In this document: positions 22,510 to 33,569 of the stretch, piece by piece
Position numbering within the stretch: position 1 is the first letter of the stretch
Layout: each line of letters starts with the position of its first letter
DNA from: Metallyticus violacea
Lineage: Eukaryota; Arthropoda; Insecta; Mantodea; Metallyticidae
Assembly: GCA_030762175.1 (NCBI GenBank)
Contig: CM060846.1
Coordinates: 182,378,541-182,442,540 of the forward strand
Length of the DNA: 64,000 bases
Reading direction: 5' to 3'
Notes under the pieces: generated by a model
Database searches by the model: none
Told to the model about the DNA's origin: nothing
Seen by the model: only the letters and a program-made list of their open reading frames with translations
Made by a program: the position numbers and the translations under genes

Positions 22510-24240
22510 TGCCTATCTCCGACCTCTCGGTCATAAGTCATGAGCAGCCTAGTACATAGAAGAACGATAAAAATAATGACCAAAGGCATTGTCAATAACA
22601 TGCAAAGAGAAACAGTTAACAACAGCAGGGCAAATACTGAGGTGCTCTTCAGTCATATATATGCCATGGTCACAAAGAGGGCATGCATCTGTTTCAGTCA
22701 GTACAATTCTATACAGGTAACTCTATAAGTAGTAATGGCCTGTAGCAAGTCTAAAGCAGGCCACCCCAACTGATCTAGGTAGAGAACTGGGAATTCTTTC
22801 CGATTTGTTCAAAAGGGAGTTTCACTTTTTCCCAGAAGCTTTCTCTCTATACAAACTTAAGCAGCTAAATTTAATAGAGGAGGATATATGATGCTTTATA
22901 TGCCGCAGGGGCAAAGGTGGATCTGGTTGTTTCATTTGGAATCCCTTTTTTGACAACTCATCTGCCCACTCATTTCAATAAATCCGGCTGTGGCTAGGAA
23001 TCCACTGTAGTGCAATGTGGTTTTTGACGTTCAGCAGCTTATTAATTTCTTCCATGCAGTTCTTGGAGATATCACATTCATTATGATTATAAGTTATTAA
23101 GGTCATAATTGCTGCCCCGGAATCAACAAAAAGGACAGAGTTTTGTTATCACACTGCTCAATTTTGTCTAAGGCTAAACAAATAGCGGCTAATTCACAAT
23201 AAAACTGTCGAAGCAGTTTTCAACAGCATATGACAATGTAAAGTTCGTAGAGTAAAATACAGTTCCAAAGTTTTTAATGGCTTGTTCAGCTGAACCACCA
23301 CATGGTATCAAGAATCCGCCGGTATAGGTTCCTGAACAGTAGCCAAGGTTGTACATTTCAATTCAAAGTCAAGAGAAATTTCTTGCTAACGTCAGAGACA
23401 AGGTCTAAAATAACCTTCGGCAAGTTTAAAAATGTCCAATGGACACCAGGAATCTGGAAAGGGAAAACGAGTTGAAGAAGGAAAATCAAGGGTATCGCGT
23501 AGTTCTTTTATACAAGAAAGGTAGGTTCTTTGCGTTTTCAACCTCTCCTCAGCCGGCCAGTAGTGACTTAGAAAATTATCCCTTCTTCTCAAGATTTTTT
23601 CAGCAAGATTTAAAGCTATTTTACATCTACGGTCACACAAGTGCTCCAAACAAGATTGGAGCTCCATAGCGGCTATTGGGGTAGATCTTGTACCACCAGT
23701 AATAAATCTCAGGATACGATTTTGGAAGACATCCAATCTTTTCGAATTTGTCTCAGAAATTGTTATAAGTGCCTCACAAGCATACTATACCGCTGGTCTT
23801 ACATAGGTCTTGTAGGCGATGCAAAGGACATCTGGTGTAGAACCCCAGGTTGTGCCAGCCAACCGTTTTAGAAGTTCACCCCTGTTTTCTCCACGGTCAA
23901 CAGTCCTTTTAATAGACCAGTACAGTTTAGTCTTGAATGCAAACCTAAGCCCAAATAGGTAGTGCGTTCAATTCTTTTTAGTAATTGATCATTGAATCTA
24001 TAGTTTATGTCATGGTGTTCAGTGCTAAGCGAAAAAAGCCGAAAGGTGGTTTTCTCATGGTTTACTCTCATCTCATTATCAACTGACCACATTTCCAAAA
24101 ACAATAATACTGATTGGAGCGTTTTTCCATGTATTAAAAATCTCTACCTGTGGTCCAAATTACCACATCATCTGCAAAAAGCAAAGTTACATGTTTGATA
24201 GTGTGTTTTTAATAACCCTATCCAGCAAATTCTTGAAATT
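22510..24240 (-). pseudogene. LINE G, I-type fragment with RNase H and Cys knuckle
   Basis: Minus-strand translation from 24,104 gives the end of an RT (VNHEKTTFRLFSLSTEHHD, then YLGLGLHSRLN). A thumb/linker at 23,736-23,392 follows (VFQNRILRFITGGTRSTP). Next, at about 23,300-22,950, is an RNase H-like region with a DGSA start and a WIPSH-like HCTTVDS/PQ segment. A CPLCDHG..MTEEHL..CP knuckle sits near 22,690-22,620. RNase H places it in the I group of LINEs. The 5' two thirds are missing. Frameshifts are frequent in the RNase H part, but the two RT-side frames are still open. Confidence 0.75.
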
Positions 24241-24244
24241 TCAT

Positions 24245-25215
24245 ATTAATTTATATTTTTAATCGCGACTGAAGTCACCATAGGTCGTCACGTTGATCTA
24301 GCTACTGCAAAATAAAATTTATTGCGTCTACATACCATACACAGTCGCCTGTTTCGACCCTTTCGTTAGAAATTTTTTTCTTTTATGCAGCACTTCCTAT
24401 AGAGAATCGTTGACTTATTTTTATCAAACCGAGTGGTTTTTCCACTATTTCGTCGAGAGTTAGGACATTGTTTATATTATTTGTTCCTGTATATAGTTCG
24501 AGATATTTATTATTTTGAGTACTTATATTTCCTTGTGAAAATGTTGTGCAACTGGATGACAGTGTATTCGGCTGTCACTATTGATGCATTTATTTCCGTT
24601 AAGCATCAAGAATTCGCCTAAAATTTGGAAATTTTCAATATGAAATATAATTTTTAATCTATCACATTTTGTACGTTTGCTATAAGTTCGTGTTTTGAAT
24701 GCCGTTACGTGTTGCGTACTTTAATTGCATGAAGTGCCTATATTCACACTGTCGGTGTTATCCTTATTCATTGTAGACGATGCATCACTTTTGTCCTGCT
24801 TTACTTTCAAGTTGTTTATTTCAGTCTTAAGGGAAATTTAACTTCTTGAACAGCTTTTTAGTCCTTGGTTAAAGTATCAGTTGCGTTATGGATGAAACCA
24901 CAAGTCCTAAATCACTCGTTTTCTCTTATTTCTGTTAGTGTTTTGGTCCCTATTACTGAGTGAGTATTTTTGTTTAAAGTTTTCTATTAGCAGTTTAGTA
25001 ATGCTGACTTAGTAATGCATTTTGCTTAGATTAATGAGCTTAGTGATTTGTTACTTATTTTCATATGTTTAAAATGAGACAGTGCATCAGCTAATCTTGG
25101 CGGGTTTTTTGTTTTCTTTAGTTCATTTGTTTACTTGAAGGATGGGGTAAACTGTTGCATTCGGATTCAAGGAACCAGTAACTATTTCGAGAGTGATAAA
25201 TATGGTAAGATTCTA
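24245..25215. other. Unassigned; somewhat GC-richer at its left end
   Basis: 24,260-24,420 contains CG-bearing sequence (CGCGACTGAAGTCACC, GTCGCCTGTTTCGACC) that stands out from its surroundings and may be a fragment of an unrecognised repeat. No coding motif is seen. Confidence 0.35.
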
Positions 25216-25218
25216 ATT

Positions 25219-25220
25219 TG

Positions 25221-25253
<33 letters not shown>
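25219..25253 (+). repeat. Poly-A tract of about 35 bases
   Basis: A long A run just upstream of an open stretch to 25,406 (LGLSRSESENILDKN...). It may mark the 3' end of a retro-insertion on the plus strand. The open stretch has no recognisable family. Confidence 0.6.
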
Positions 25254-25254
<1 letters not shown>

Positions 25255-25409
25255 CCTTGGGTTTGTCGAGGAGTGAAAGTGAAAACATTTTAGATAAAAA
25301 TCGAACAACGGAATATGTGGAAAGTCTCGTTAAGAAGAGATTTTGCGAAAACGAAAAACAAGCATGGTCAATTTTGATACGAAGTGTTGCGATGGCTTGT
25401 ATTTAGTCC

Positions 25410-27980
25410 CTATAAATAAACGCTTATTCCTAGCTAAAATGCATTCTTACCGCCTGCAAGGAAGTTAGATCTACTAAAAATTATCCGTAGAAAGTCATGC
25501 ACGCCAGGATTCTGCTATAAAAGAAACAATAACGATAAGAAACTTTTAATGAAGCGCACACATTTTAGCAAAGAAAAACGTGTTTTTATATAAAGCGAAA
25601 GATTTGCAGAAAGCAGGAATGCCCACGATGTTTCTAGAAATATGATCACACTGTGATCTTATGCGAGGTAAAATATTGGCTACTGTCTATGAAATATGAG
25701 TTAAAAATGGAACGTGGCCTCTTACTACCATGATTCATTGGATATCAGAGAAGTTTTTGATCAAGATGTAATACTCCTTCCTTAATAGTGAATATTTACA
25801 AAGAGGAAAAGCTACAGTCCAGGTAATAAAATAGTACTCTTTTTTTAAAAAAACTATTATCTGTAAATCCAGTTCTAAACTGCATTTAAGTTTGTACCAC
25901 ATAAATATAAAGATATTTACCTAAAAGTTCTAACAGAAACTATAACAGGAGAAAATTTGCTAAAAAATAATTACAGAAAATAAAAACAAAAGCAACAACT
26001 CTAGAAGTAATAGATTATCCCAATTCCAGTTACAAAAAAGGTAATAGTTATAAGGACAGAAAACACTAGGAAAGGAGAAAAGAAGGGATGAACAAATGCA
26101 GTTAGTTGTCCGTCTTGAGATTATAAAACAGTCATTACAAGAGGAAAACGAAACAACACCACTGAATATTAATAATGTGAATGTTCTCAAATTAGTATGC
26201 ACCACTAAAAGAAATGATGATTTCAAAAGAAATTTCTCTTTGATGTGGTATAAGAGAAAAGTTATATTTTATAATTCATTTAATGGAATAAGTACATAAA
26301 ACATGTATTGAATGAGGAAAATTGTTTCATATTGTATTAAACACACTCGAGTCAAAATACAGATGGGTGCAATTTTCCCTTATTATAATATACTCTTTAA
26401 TGCTGTTGGTTCACATTCTGGCACTTTATATTTTTTTCATTATATTTCAGTGCTAAAAACTTGCATTAGATCAAATCATATTATGTGCACCATAATGACT
26501 GGAGCAAAATATACTATGTGCAACATAAGTTTTCCAATCTTCATTTATTCTACTCTTTTTCTGGCTATTCCCACCATTTTTATCTAAATAATAAGTAAAT
26601 AAGTATACCTGACCATGCACTTGTGCCAGTTGGCACACCTGGGCTTCCTTCAAAGCTCGATTCCTTGGTGTTCTTTACACACATGTGCCTTCTGCTTCTG
26701 CCCATCTACCCTTTTCCCTTATCTTGAATTAGTAGAATGAGTGTTTCCTCAGGGTAAAACAGAAAGACTGTCTTTAAGCAAATTAGTTCCTATTGGGAAT
26801 GCCCTTGGGTATAAGAATATTTTGCTGCAGAGTTGGAGTGTTCATTTTTGGTTATAATAAAATTTCCTTTTGGTAAAGAGCATACAAAACTATTTAACAT
26901 TTCTGTTCTAAATTTTCCAATGTAAATTTGTAGTATTTATTTTTTTATATTGCCAGGCTTACCCCTTAGTATGCAGAAGTAAAATGGAGCTCTAAATAGC
27001 TCAAACTTACTATTGTCGAAAGTTATAATATTGCTAAATTTACAAACCATCTTCTAATTTTCTTTTAAATTTGAATTGCTTAAGTGGGTCTGATTACACA
27101 TTATCAATGTGAAATACTTGAAGTATTTCAAGAACAGCTCAAAAGTATTAGTTCTACCAAAAAGATTTCTAAATAACATGCAAAAAATATTTTACTATAT
27201 ATACTGGCATTATATTGTTGAAGTAAATCAAATGATCACACTCAGATGCTTAGTTAAAACAGTAAACATATGCTAAAAGTATGTGCATTAGCTAATATTG
27301 TAATTTAAGACAAATATGTATAGCATTAAATGTAGATGCTCAAAATAAGTTACATATCTTTAATTTACATGTTCTTAAAATTCTTGCCATTTTCACAGTA
27401 AAACAGTTTTTTTTTTTAAACCATATGCATAGGGGTATGCCCAAAAGCAGAAAAAAGGCAGAAAATTAAATGCACAAAGTCTTAAAATAGAATAGTCTAT
27501 TAAATGAATATTCTGTATTAAGTAGTAATAGATACTTTCTCACATGAACAGAAGTAAATTTACATAATTATTTTTGGCAAATTTATGCCAAAACTCTTTG
27601 ATTTATGTAAAATTACAGAAGGAACAATTTTTCCTTAGATTTTATCTTTACGTTATTGCAACTGGAAGTGTGAAGTTCAACACAGTGATAAGAAATAAAA
27701 AAATATATATTTTATGGTCAAATAGTGCACCTGAAGACCACTTGAAGTGCTGTTAAACATTTTTGTCCCATTTACTGCATAGAATTGCAATTATCATCCA
27801 CCATGCATAATTAAGATTTTCATTATTATGAGCATTACCATTATAACATATATACAACAATTCACATAAAATCTGTTATTTTCAGGATGTAGAATTAATC
27901 TTTCACTTCCTTTTCAGCATTCCAAATGTCTTCTGGCGTCAGTTTTGTACTGAATATTTTGTAAGGGAGTGCAAAACACT
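25410..27980. other. Non-coding, nothing recognised
   Basis: AT-rich DNA without repeats of known type. Near 27,730-27,770 a CTGAAGA...TTAAACATTTTTGTCC string loosely resembles a PLE 3' end, but it is too weak to call. Confidence 0.4.
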
Positions 27981-27989
27981 TTTAACATA

Positions 27990-28080
27990 TTAATTGATAT
28001 CATTGTATGATTTAGTTGAACTACACACTCTTAGTTTTCATAACTGTTCAGAATGTGAAAAAAATGTACATTGGAAAAAC
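27990..28080 (+). pseudogene. Scrap of PLE GIY-YIG domain
   Basis: Plus-strand TGTTCAGAATGTGAAAAAAA followed by ATGTACATTGGAAAAACA reads CSECEK then MYIGKT across a one-base shift. This is the same block as CAECDKIYIGKT at 28.7 kb. It abuts the left arm of the palindrome in an orientation that simple inversion does not explain. Confidence 0.55.
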
Positions 28081-28092
28081 ATTGTTTTTCAA

Positions 28093-28647
28093 AACGTTGT
28101 TTAAACTAAATCTATTAGTGGGAGCCAATTTTATATTAACATCTTTAAATATTTTTAGAAATTTATACATCACTGTAGGATCAGATGTAAATTTTTTAAA
28201 GGACTTTTTTCTTCGATTGTTGATAATGTAGTGGAATTTTCAATTCTTTTCTTTCTATGGAATTTTTTAATCTTATTATTGTATTAAATCTTCATTAAAA
28301 CCATTTTAAATTGCTGTTTCTTTTATTTTTTTATATTCTATGTTATATTCTTCTTTACTGATTGGCAGATTGATCAATTTGCTAATCAGTAAAGAAGAAT
28401 ATAACATAGAATATAAAAAAATAAAAGAAATATAAATTTTAAATGATTTTAATGAAGATTTAATACAATAATAAGATTTAAAAATTCCATAGAAAGAAAG
28501 AATGGAAAATTCCACTATATTATCAACAATTGAAGAAAAAATGTCCTATGATCCTACAGTGATGTATACATTTCAAAAAATATTTAAAGATGTTAATATA
28601 AAATTGGCTCCCACTAATAGATTTAGTTTAAACAACATTTTGAAAGA
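28093..28647. repeat. Long palindrome of PLE linker sequence
   Basis: Inverted arms of about 275 bp meet around 28,372-28,380 with almost no spacer (TTCTTTACTGATTGGCAG... against ...CTAATCAGTAAAGAA). Identity is above 90%. Each arm reads outward as the RT-to-endonuclease linker of a PLE. The right arm continues into the coding region at 28,502-28,843. Confidence 0.85.
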
Positions 28648-29075
28648 CAATACTACAGATAATACTGCAAAGGAGAAAAAAGCTGGGATTTACAAGATTT
28701 CATGTGCTGAATGTGATAAGATCTACATAGGAAAAACTAAGAGGAATATTGGCGATACGTCTAAAAGAACATATGAGAAATTTAAAATACAAACGAATAA
28801 AAAAATCAGCAGTGGCATATCACTTTTGGAGCAAAAATCATGATATAAAGGAAAAAAAATGATAAGGAAAAAAAACATAAGGATCATTTGATGAATTTTG
28901 ACATTCTGAAGGAAGAAAATATAAATTTTAAGTTCATAAAAGTTTCACCAGAGTGAAACATTGCTTCAGATACTACGTAACAACAGCCTTTTACACCAGT
29001 CGCCCACCGCCAAAGATGGAGATAACGTATCTTTGAAACCGGTACCAAATATTTTTAAGGTTAGTGAAGCATGAA
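28502..29075 (+). pseudogene. Penelope-like element 3' part (GIY-YIG and 3' UTR)
   Basis: An open frame at 28,502-28,843 encodes a PLE linker (FQKIFKDVNIKLAPTNRFSL) and the GIY-YIG start (GIYKISCAECDKIYIGKTKR). After a frameshift come SSGISLLEQK, and then, near 28,890-28,950, LMNFDILKEENINFKF, the typical endonuclease tail. The 3' UTR to about 29,075 has GATGGAGATAACGTATC followed by TTTGAAACCGGTACC, a hairpin-plus-GAAAC layout like a hammerhead end, but the core CTGATGA is not intact. It is the right half of the palindrome locus. Confidence 0.8.
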
Positions 29076-29079
29076 GAGT

Positions 29080-32000
29080 GTTACATGACAGATTTAATTC
29101 AAAAATGTTCTATCTGCCTTCCATTTCAAATCCTTACAATACACATACCCAGTGTGAAAACCACATCATACAATATTAATATTTACTGTTGGCATATAAT
29201 GGGCAATAAATTTCAGACGTATTTCCATACTTTTTTAAATTCAAATGTTGGCTGACGCAGCTGCTGTCAAATGCCCAGTCATAAAAATTTAGAACCATAT
29301 AGAGCTCTTTTTAGATTTGCGATATATAACTTTTTCTCCCTTTTGGCATGTCAATAACATGCCTTCCTTTCAGTTGAAACTAAGGCATTTAATACTAAAG
29401 TATCCTATTAGAAAACTTTAAAGTTCAAATTTATCCTTTCTGAAATAAAATAAACCTAGTGCTTAATTCCCTGGACAGTATATGACACTTGCACCTATTC
29501 TGATATGTACAGCAAAACTTCCCTCAAACTGTTTTGGTATTAAGTTGCATTCCAGTACTTTTGAGATTTGCAAGACATCAAAATAAACAAATATGATTTT
29601 GTGAATAAATTGTGGTGCTGATCCCCCAAACTGTTTTGGAAATCAAAGTAATTTCAACACTGAATTATGTGAATCATTTGTAATGAAATCCATTAATTTG
29701 TTTTCCAAATATCTGTCATGTTTTCAGCATTTCCTCACTTTACCAGTTGCTAAACACCACAATCATATTACATTTAATGCCTTAAATATTTTTCAGTATA
29801 GTTGATTTCTGAATTTTATGTGTGTATATGAGCTGAAAACTGAAATATTTATTCAGACGAATATAAAAATTAGTTCTAATTATCTATCTAAAATAGTTAT
29901 GATCATTAATATTGATGCATTGCTTGTCATTTATGACTAAATGTACTTTTTAAATTGACACACTGATTAACAATTAAACTGAGTTTACAATTAAGAATCA
30001 ACAAATGAAAATAAATCTATAAAATACCTTCTTCAATATGAGTGATATATTTTATGCCATTCAGAATACAATCATTATTCACAAGCACCTTTGCTGATTC
30101 ATCACAAACAGAGCTTTTGAGCAAATTCAAAACTGGATTAGATTAGACAAGAAATTAAACTGAAGACATATTTTAGCTACTATCAGTTGTTGATTAGAAA
30201 TGGTCAAAAAGATCATCTTTCAGCCTAATGAGTAGGGGTCAGCTGCACATTAACACAATATTCTGTAAAATTATTGAACTTCATGTATACAGTATTTCAG
30301 AACTGAAAGTCCTTGAGTCCAGGGATACACAGAGCAGAATACATTTTTGTTTTGGTTCTTTCAGTCCATAAATGACAGTAATTTGAACCCAAAACCAATA
30401 TTTTAGAGACAAGACATGATTTCACTTGTATGAACATGTTGGCAGTTAAATAATTAGTTCTGGTTAACAGCAAATCCAAGACTCAAATACTAAAGTTTAT
30501 ATGATCCTAAGTTTGGTGAATGATATGCTATAAATGCAAAATTAATAATTGGTTCTATTCTTTTAACCATGAAGCAATTAACACTGACTGATACATAGCC
30601 TTGATTTAGAGCAACTGAATTAACTGAAGAAGGACAAATATGTTCAGTTCTAGAAAGAACATATAGATTGATTATAACAGCATGCGTAACTCACATTTTT
30701 TATGAGAGTGTAATTAGCAAGGGGTTATGGCCTGCTCAGTTTTCAGTCAATTTTTATTTTTGGAGAAGCTTAAAAGTTCCTTTCTGTAAATAAAATCTGC
30801 AAAGATTGGACTAACAACCCCCCTCAAAAATGGAAAAAAAAAAAAAAAAACATACAAGAAGAAATAGGCAACAATTTATAACCAGAGTTGTAGTATCTGA
30901 ACCAAAATGTAGTTTAACCCTACAGCACCCATTTAATTGTAAAAATTAAACATTTTCAGGAATATCTATGAAAAGGTGGGTGTTTTTAAACACAATTTTA
31001 AACCTGAGTTTTAGATTTATAAGAATTTATTGTTTAAATCTGTATTTTGCTGACTCAGAAACAGGATTGGATAGCAGGGTATCAAATTTTTTGTTTTAAT
31101 TTCAAATATTAATAGCATTAGTTTCATTATGATGTTATAACAGTGCACAAAAATGAATTAGGTACACAAATTCAATTTTCACAGAAGCTTATACTTCAAA
31201 TGTACTTATGAGTTTCATTCATTTTTAACTTAACAAGCAACAGATCAGCAGAGCCTGCATATACTCCTTCTCTTGTCATATGACACATAGTCAAAGGGTG
31301 AGGCAAAACCATAAATAATGGATGCAACTTGTGAAACAATTCAGGTACTCAGTTTTAGTTAACTGTTAGCTGAGTTCTAAGATCATGGCCATGTAAGTGT
31401 AAAGACAAGATTAAAAATATGGATGAAATTTGAAGAAGTCTTTGTACCTGCAGAAGATCTCAAATATCCAACTCCCCCTACACACAAAGAGATAATGCGT
31501 TGATATTTCTTCACACATAATATTCTTAAAGGAAAAGGAAGCAAACAGTTGTCATTTGTAGTTGCCGAGAAAGTGGAAAAGTTAAAAAAACTTCTTAAAT
31601 TCCTATAGTTTCCAAGCACAGAGTATGCAAAAAAAAAATCACCAATTTTATCATACAAAAGTGAATAACATCTTGAATAGATAAAATTACCACCATAAAA
31701 GTCAAGCTAGAAAAGAAACAAAAAGTTACAAACACCATTTCAGAGAAATAGAAAAACCATGCATGAGTAACACAAAATCTACAATCACAGAAGAAAGCAA
31801 TATGAGCTCTTCTGGAACTGATTTCCAGTTGCACAATGCTTTAGAACCACAGGCTATGAAATCAGCAACTTGGATACAAATAAGAGTATCAATGCAACTT
31901 CTTGTGAAAATAAAAGATAAGATGGGTGCCATGATATGCAAAGTTGCTGCTACTATCACTGCCCAGCATGGTAGATCTTATAACTGTATCAAAAGAAAAC

Positions 32001-32630
32001 CCTGATAAGGTTTCAAATAAAAACAAAGTAGAGAAGGAAGTGTTAAAAATCATAAAAAAGTTTGTGAAAAAGCATCAAAAAGGTGTTAAATCATTAGATG
32101 TATATTTTGATGGAAGAATAAGTCATACTGTATGAGCTGATGAATTTATTGATGTTAATATCTTTACATATCATTATTAAATTTTACAATTCAAGTTCCA
32201 AAAATAAATTTTCAAAATAAAGAGAAATAACACTATAACTATTCAATGTTATATAATTCTTTCAATCAAGTGACAAAGTTCAATTTTGCACATAATAAAC
32301 AAAAACGATGTCACCATAGGTGTATAAGTATGAAATTGCTCTTGTAAATATAAACAAAAATAATATTTTTCATTTTTTGCAATTTCTAATTTGCATGCAA
32401 ATAAAATATTTTAATATATCAACTAAACCAATTTCATACAATTTCACAAACAAGTAAACATAGTAAAATTATAGTAAAAAAATTATTTTTGCATGTTCTT
32501 AGTACATGGAAACTTACTAATATTAAAATATTTTACATATCTCACTTGCTCACCCTGACTTTATGGAGTTGCATTCCTTCCATCTCCCAATATAATTAAC
32601 ACCAGGTTGATTATTAATGGGGATCTATAT
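29080..32630. other. Non-coding, nothing recognised
   Basis: AT-rich. An A run lies at about 30,835-30,850. Plus-strand frames at 31,763-32,005 and 31,944-32,135 (KKFVKKHQKGVKSLDVYFDG) are open but carry no family signature I can name. Confidence 0.4.
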
Positions 32631-32643
32631 TCACTCCTAAATA

Positions 32644-32700
32644 TATACCACCTGTGGTGCCTCAGTAGTAAAAATGAGTGTTAAACACTAATAAGAAAAC
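32644..32700 (+). mobile_element. SINE 3' stub insertion (57 bp)
   Basis: Starts TATACCACCTGTGGTG, continues CCTCAGTAGTAAAA and GTTAAACACTA, and ends in a short A-rich tail. CTCCTAAATA at 32,634-32,643 and 32,701-32,710 is a 10-bp exact target-site duplication. Confidence 0.88.
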
Positions 32701-33565
32701 CTCCTAAATAGTGCAATTTTCAGCATTGTTGTTCCCATTTATATTATCTACCTTCCATAAACATTTTTGTCTCACTGTGCCTAAATATTTTTCAAGTTCC
32801 TTAATCTTTTCTTCTGATTTTAGATTTAAAATTCTTCTGCCTCTTATATCATTTGGAAAATTTTCCTACTTTAGTAATAAAAACTGTTTCCTAAAAAACT
32901 TGGTTTGCTTACATTGCTTTACATATACAAAGCCAAGTACTATCTGGTTCTTCGCACATAGGACACTTTCCTTTAATATATCCATTTTTTTATTCCACGT
33001 AAATATATTACTCCTGTTCTAAATCATACCAGTCCTTCCCTTTCTGCCTTATCACAGATTTAATATATCTTCCTCTTCCCCACAAATTTTTAGTGTGCAA
33101 TATAATTTCAGAGATTTTTTGTCATTGAGATTTGCCCATATTTCCTGTTTTTCAATATCCTTAATTCTTAATATTATCTCTTTCCAAAAGTTTTTTCCCA
33201 ATCTTTCTCCTTCATACCACATTGATCCCATGCCAACTTCTTGTAAATATTTTAGATTTTAGATATCCAAGTTTCTCTCCCCTTAATTTTTTCTTGTGCT
33301 ATCAAACACTTTTTGTAATATTCTCCTCTTCTACTCTCTCTATTCTATACCAATATTTCAGTACCCTTTCTATGACCTTGCTTTTATGGCCCAATCTTCC
33401 TAGATCCATTAAAGCAACCAGTTAGGTGACCATCTAAGTAAGTCTAGGACAATTCTACAAAATAGTTTATTTATCATGTTTATCCCTTTCCATTCCCCAT
33501 CTAGCCAACAAATTTCTATTTCATATATCATTCTGTTCTCTACTATTGAACCATACCATGTAATG
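32701..33565 (-). pseudogene. LINE C, C-terminal part
   Basis: Minus-strand translation, with frameshifts, gives LGYLKSKIF, KDWYDLEQE, then GKCPMCEEPDSTWLCICK near 32,985-32,930, a C-terminal Cys knuckle typical of LINE ORF2. It ends with RRILNLKSEEKIKELEKYLG near 32,845-32,780. It continues the RT fragment at 38.1-36.1 kb, from which it is separated by LINE E. The end of the element lies close to 32,700. Confidence 0.7.
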
Positions 33566-33569
33566 TCAA

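Noticed and set aside
27730..27775. CTGAAGA...TTAAACATTTTTGTCC as a sixth hammerhead
   Set aside because: Core bases and stems do not fit well enough and no PLE coding lies beside it.
31763..32135. Overlapping open frames as a host exon
   Set aside because: No splice pattern, homology or codon bias could be established.
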